Assembly: GCA_001805005.1 (NCBI GenBank)
Contig: MHDO01000041.1
Coordinates: 1 to 7,285 of the forward strand
Direction: 5' to 3'
Source of the DNA: Nitrospinae bacterium RIFCSPLOWO2_12_39_16
GTDB lineage: Bacteria > Nitrospinota > Nitrospinia > UBA9942
DNA length: 7,285 bases
A program made the translations under genes and the position numbers. Positions within the stretch are counted from its first letter, which is position 1, and each line of letters opens with the position of its first letter. Below are positions 6,151 to 7,285 of this stretch, piece after piece. Below the pieces are notes generated by a model that saw only the letters and a program-made list of their open reading frames with translations, was not told where the DNA came from and did not search any database.

Positions 6151-6424
6151 AATACATCCTGATCTCACGCCCTGGATATTGAGGCGAAATTGCAGTGCGA
6201 GGGAGAGAGATGGTGGAGGCAGGATAAAGGGTTGTAACTGGAAAAAGGAAATATGGTTTTAAAATCAGTATAAGAATTAAGTAAAAAGAATAGGCTGAAA
6301 GGCGGATTGGAATCTTTGGGATGTTTTAACTGCACACGATTAAAAAGAAAGCAAGTATAAATAATTTTTAGCCTCTATTTCTAAAGGGATGAAAGTCTGT
6401 GGCTAAATATTTTTAGGGGGAATT
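6151..6424. other. Intergenic stretch without a recognisable gene
   Basis: I see no convincing coding frame on either strand and no RNA gene. The notable structure is the stem-loop at 6367-6407, just before metV. TATAAA at 6356-6361 could be a -10 box, but no good -35 box lies 16-18 nt upstream, so I do not call a promoter. This is probably the boundary between island debris and the metVF operon. Confidence 0.5.
6363..6411 (+). promoter_or_regulatory. Imperfect stem-loop in the metV leader
   Basis: TTTAGCC (6367-6373) pairs with GGCTAAA (6401-6407). Extending outward gives an 11-bp stem with one mismatch (6363-6373 with 6401-6411), enclosing 27 nt. It ends just before the AGGGGG ribosome-binding site of metV (6415-6420), so it could affect initiation. 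It matches no riboswitch consensus that I can recognise; a chance AT-rich stem is possible. Confidence 0.3.
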
Positions 6425-7072
6425 ATGATTATTACAAAACAAAAGGATTTTGATGAGTTGCTTGGAATGATGGATGGGCAGGAGTCTGTGTTTATTGTGG
6501 GATGTGGAGAATGTGCGACTACATGCAGGACAGGCGGGGAAAAAGAGGTCGCTGAGATGTCGGCAAAATTGACTGAGAAGGGGAAGACCGTCACCGGCAC
6601 TACTGTAATCAATGCACCATGTCTTGAGCTTGATACACGTCGGGTATTGAGGCAGAATAAGGATGCTGTTGATAAGACAGATGCAATACTGGTTCTCGCC
6701 TGCGGTGCAGGAGTTCAGGCAGTTGCAGAGGCTGTGGATTGCAGTGTGTATCCGGGTTGCGACAGTCTTTTTCTTGGGAATGTATTCAGGCATCAGCATT
6801 TCTATGAGAAGTGTTCTACTTGCGGGGAGTGTGTTATAGGAAGCTACGGCGGTATCTGCCCTGTTACGAGGTGTTCAAAGAGCCTTTTAAACGGCCCATG
6901 CGGCGGCAGTGTAAAGGGGATGTGCGAGGTGGATAACAAAAAAGAATGTGTATGGATTGCAATATATGATAGGATGAAAAAATCTAACACAATTGACAGA
7001 TTATCAAAGATACTTCCGGCAAAGAAGCACTCTGCAGGGACGATTCCGGGAAGAGTTATAAATGGGGCTTAG
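6425..7072 (+). CDS. metV: MetV, zinc/iron-sulfur subunit associated with methylenetetrahydrofolate reductase (MTHFR_C domain)
   Basis: This 215-residue cysteine-rich protein corresponds to the MTHFR C-terminal-domain family (MetV) that partners MetF in anaerobes. It acts in the cytoplasm in the methyl branch of the Wood-Ljungdahl pathway, helping pass electrons to methylene-THF reduction. Cysteines are grouped as C27-x2-C30-x3-C34 (CGECATTC), C66, C93, C106 and C112, then a dense C-terminal set: C130, C133, C136, C145, C150, C159 and C167, within CSTCGEC and NGPCGGSVKGMC. These are candidate metal or Fe-S ligands. The ATG has AGGGGG at 6415-6420 with a short 4-nt gap. The gene overlaps metF by 11 nt, which confirms the pairing. 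It appears complete and intact. It is sometimes annotated simply as an MTHFR C-terminal domain protein. Confidence 0.88.
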   Translation: MIITKQKDFDELLGMMDGQESVFIVGCGECATTCRTGGEKEVAEMSAKLTEKGKTVTGTTVINAPCLELDTRRVLRQNKDAVDKTDAILVLACGAGVQAVAEAVDCSVYPGCDSLFLGNVFRHQHFYEKCSTCGECVIGSYGGICPVTRCSKSLLNGPCGGSVKGMCEVDNKKECVWIAIYDRMKKSNTIDRLSKILPAKKHSAGTIPGRVINGA

Positions 7073-7285
7073 AGAACTATTTGATAAAAAAGAGTTTGTA
7101 GTTACAACTGAAATTCCGCCTCCAAAGGGTGTCAATGCTGCATCAAGCCTTGATATTGCAAAAAAGATTTTAGGAAGGGTTGATGGAATTAATGTGACTG
7201 ATAACCAGAGGGGCATTATGAGGATGTGCTCTCTTGCATTCAGTCATCTTTTAAAAGAGATTGGCCATAATCCTATAATGCAGGT
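7062..7285 (+). CDS. metF: Methylenetetrahydrofolate reductase (MetF), 3' end outside the window
   Basis: The first 74 codons of MetF are present before the right edge. The enzyme is a TIM-barrel flavoprotein that reduces 5,10-methylene-THF to 5-methyl-THF. The N-terminus MGLRELFDKKEFVVTTEIPP fits: the Glu in TTEIPPPKG corresponds to the catalytic glutamate of the family's first strand (FEFFPP in E. coli). Next come a first helix (SLDIAKKIL), a strand (VDGINVTDNQRG) and MRMCSLAFSHLLKE. The TTEIPPPKG and NVTDNQRG forms are typical of the MetV-associated MetF branch. The ATG lies inside the end of metV (11-nt overlap), with GGGAAGAG just upstream as a modest ribosome-binding site. Translational coupling to metV is likely. 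The rest of the barrel cannot be assessed. Confidence 0.9.
   Translation, partial: MGLRELFDKKEFVVTTEIPPPKGVNAASSLDIAKKILGRVDGINVTDNQRGIMRMCSLAFSHLLKEIGHNPIMQ

Noticed and set aside
6297..6309. 13-base match GAAAGGCGGATTG to 4719-4731, possible third copy of the 72-nt repeat
   Set aside because: The similarity does not extend on either side, and one 13-mer match in a 7-kb window is not far from chance.
6356..6361. TATAAA as a -10 promoter box for metV
   Set aside because: The only reasonable -35-like sequence (TTTAAC, 6325-6330) is 25 nt away, too far for a standard promoter.
6413..6799. 128-codon open frame on the - strand
   Set aside because: It is antisense to metV, whose cysteine motifs and coupling to metF are convincing; the antisense frame has no recognisable motif or ribosome-binding site.
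1..7285. CRISPR array, tRNA or rRNA genes
   Set aside because: No regularly spaced repeats and no cloverleaf or rRNA-like sequence were found on reading either strand; the only direct repeats are the two-copy elements reported.

Overview
The window looks like part of a bacterial accessory (defence and toxin-antitoxin) island that ends against a core metabolic operon. All convincing genes are on the + strand. The sequence is AT-rich overall. The right edge carries a metV-metF pair, the two-subunit type of methylenetetrahydrofolate reductase found in anaerobes with a Wood-Ljungdahl (acetyl-CoA) pathway. An uncultivated anaerobe such as a Nitrospirota or Desulfobacterota relative would fit, but the lineage is an inference and not secure.

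Region 1 (1-4585) is a tightly overlapped operon: the 3' part of a Type III modification methyltransferase (mod, cut by the left edge), a minimal nucleotidyltransferase (MNT), a HEPN-domain protein, and a complete Type III restriction subunit (res). The joints are TAATG, a 13-nt overlap and ATGA, so the MNT/HEPN pair is translationally coupled inside the restriction-modification (R-M) operon. The mod gene is mosaic: its target-recognition side is much more AT-rich than the motif I side.

Region 2 (4586-5247) is decayed. It holds the C-terminal end of a Fic protein with an intact HPFADGNKR motif. It also has two diverged copies of a 72-nt ungapped repeat, two copies of a GTCAGRCACC motif, a perfect 9-bp hairpin, and broken coding sequence leading into the next gene.

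Region 3 (5248-6150) is a VapBC-like toxin-antitoxin pair. It is followed by a frameshifted scrap that resembles the C-terminal tail of an Eco57I-like restriction/methylase protein.

Region 4 (6151-7285) begins with about 270 bases without a recognisable gene, including an imperfect stem-loop. Then come metV (complete) and metF (first 74 codons, cut by the right edge), which overlap by 11 nt.

Functionally, Mod and Res form a DNA restriction system. The MNT/HEPN pair is placed so that it is co-expressed with it, and VapBC is a separate addiction or stress module. MetV/MetF belong to one-carbon metabolism and are unrelated to the island.
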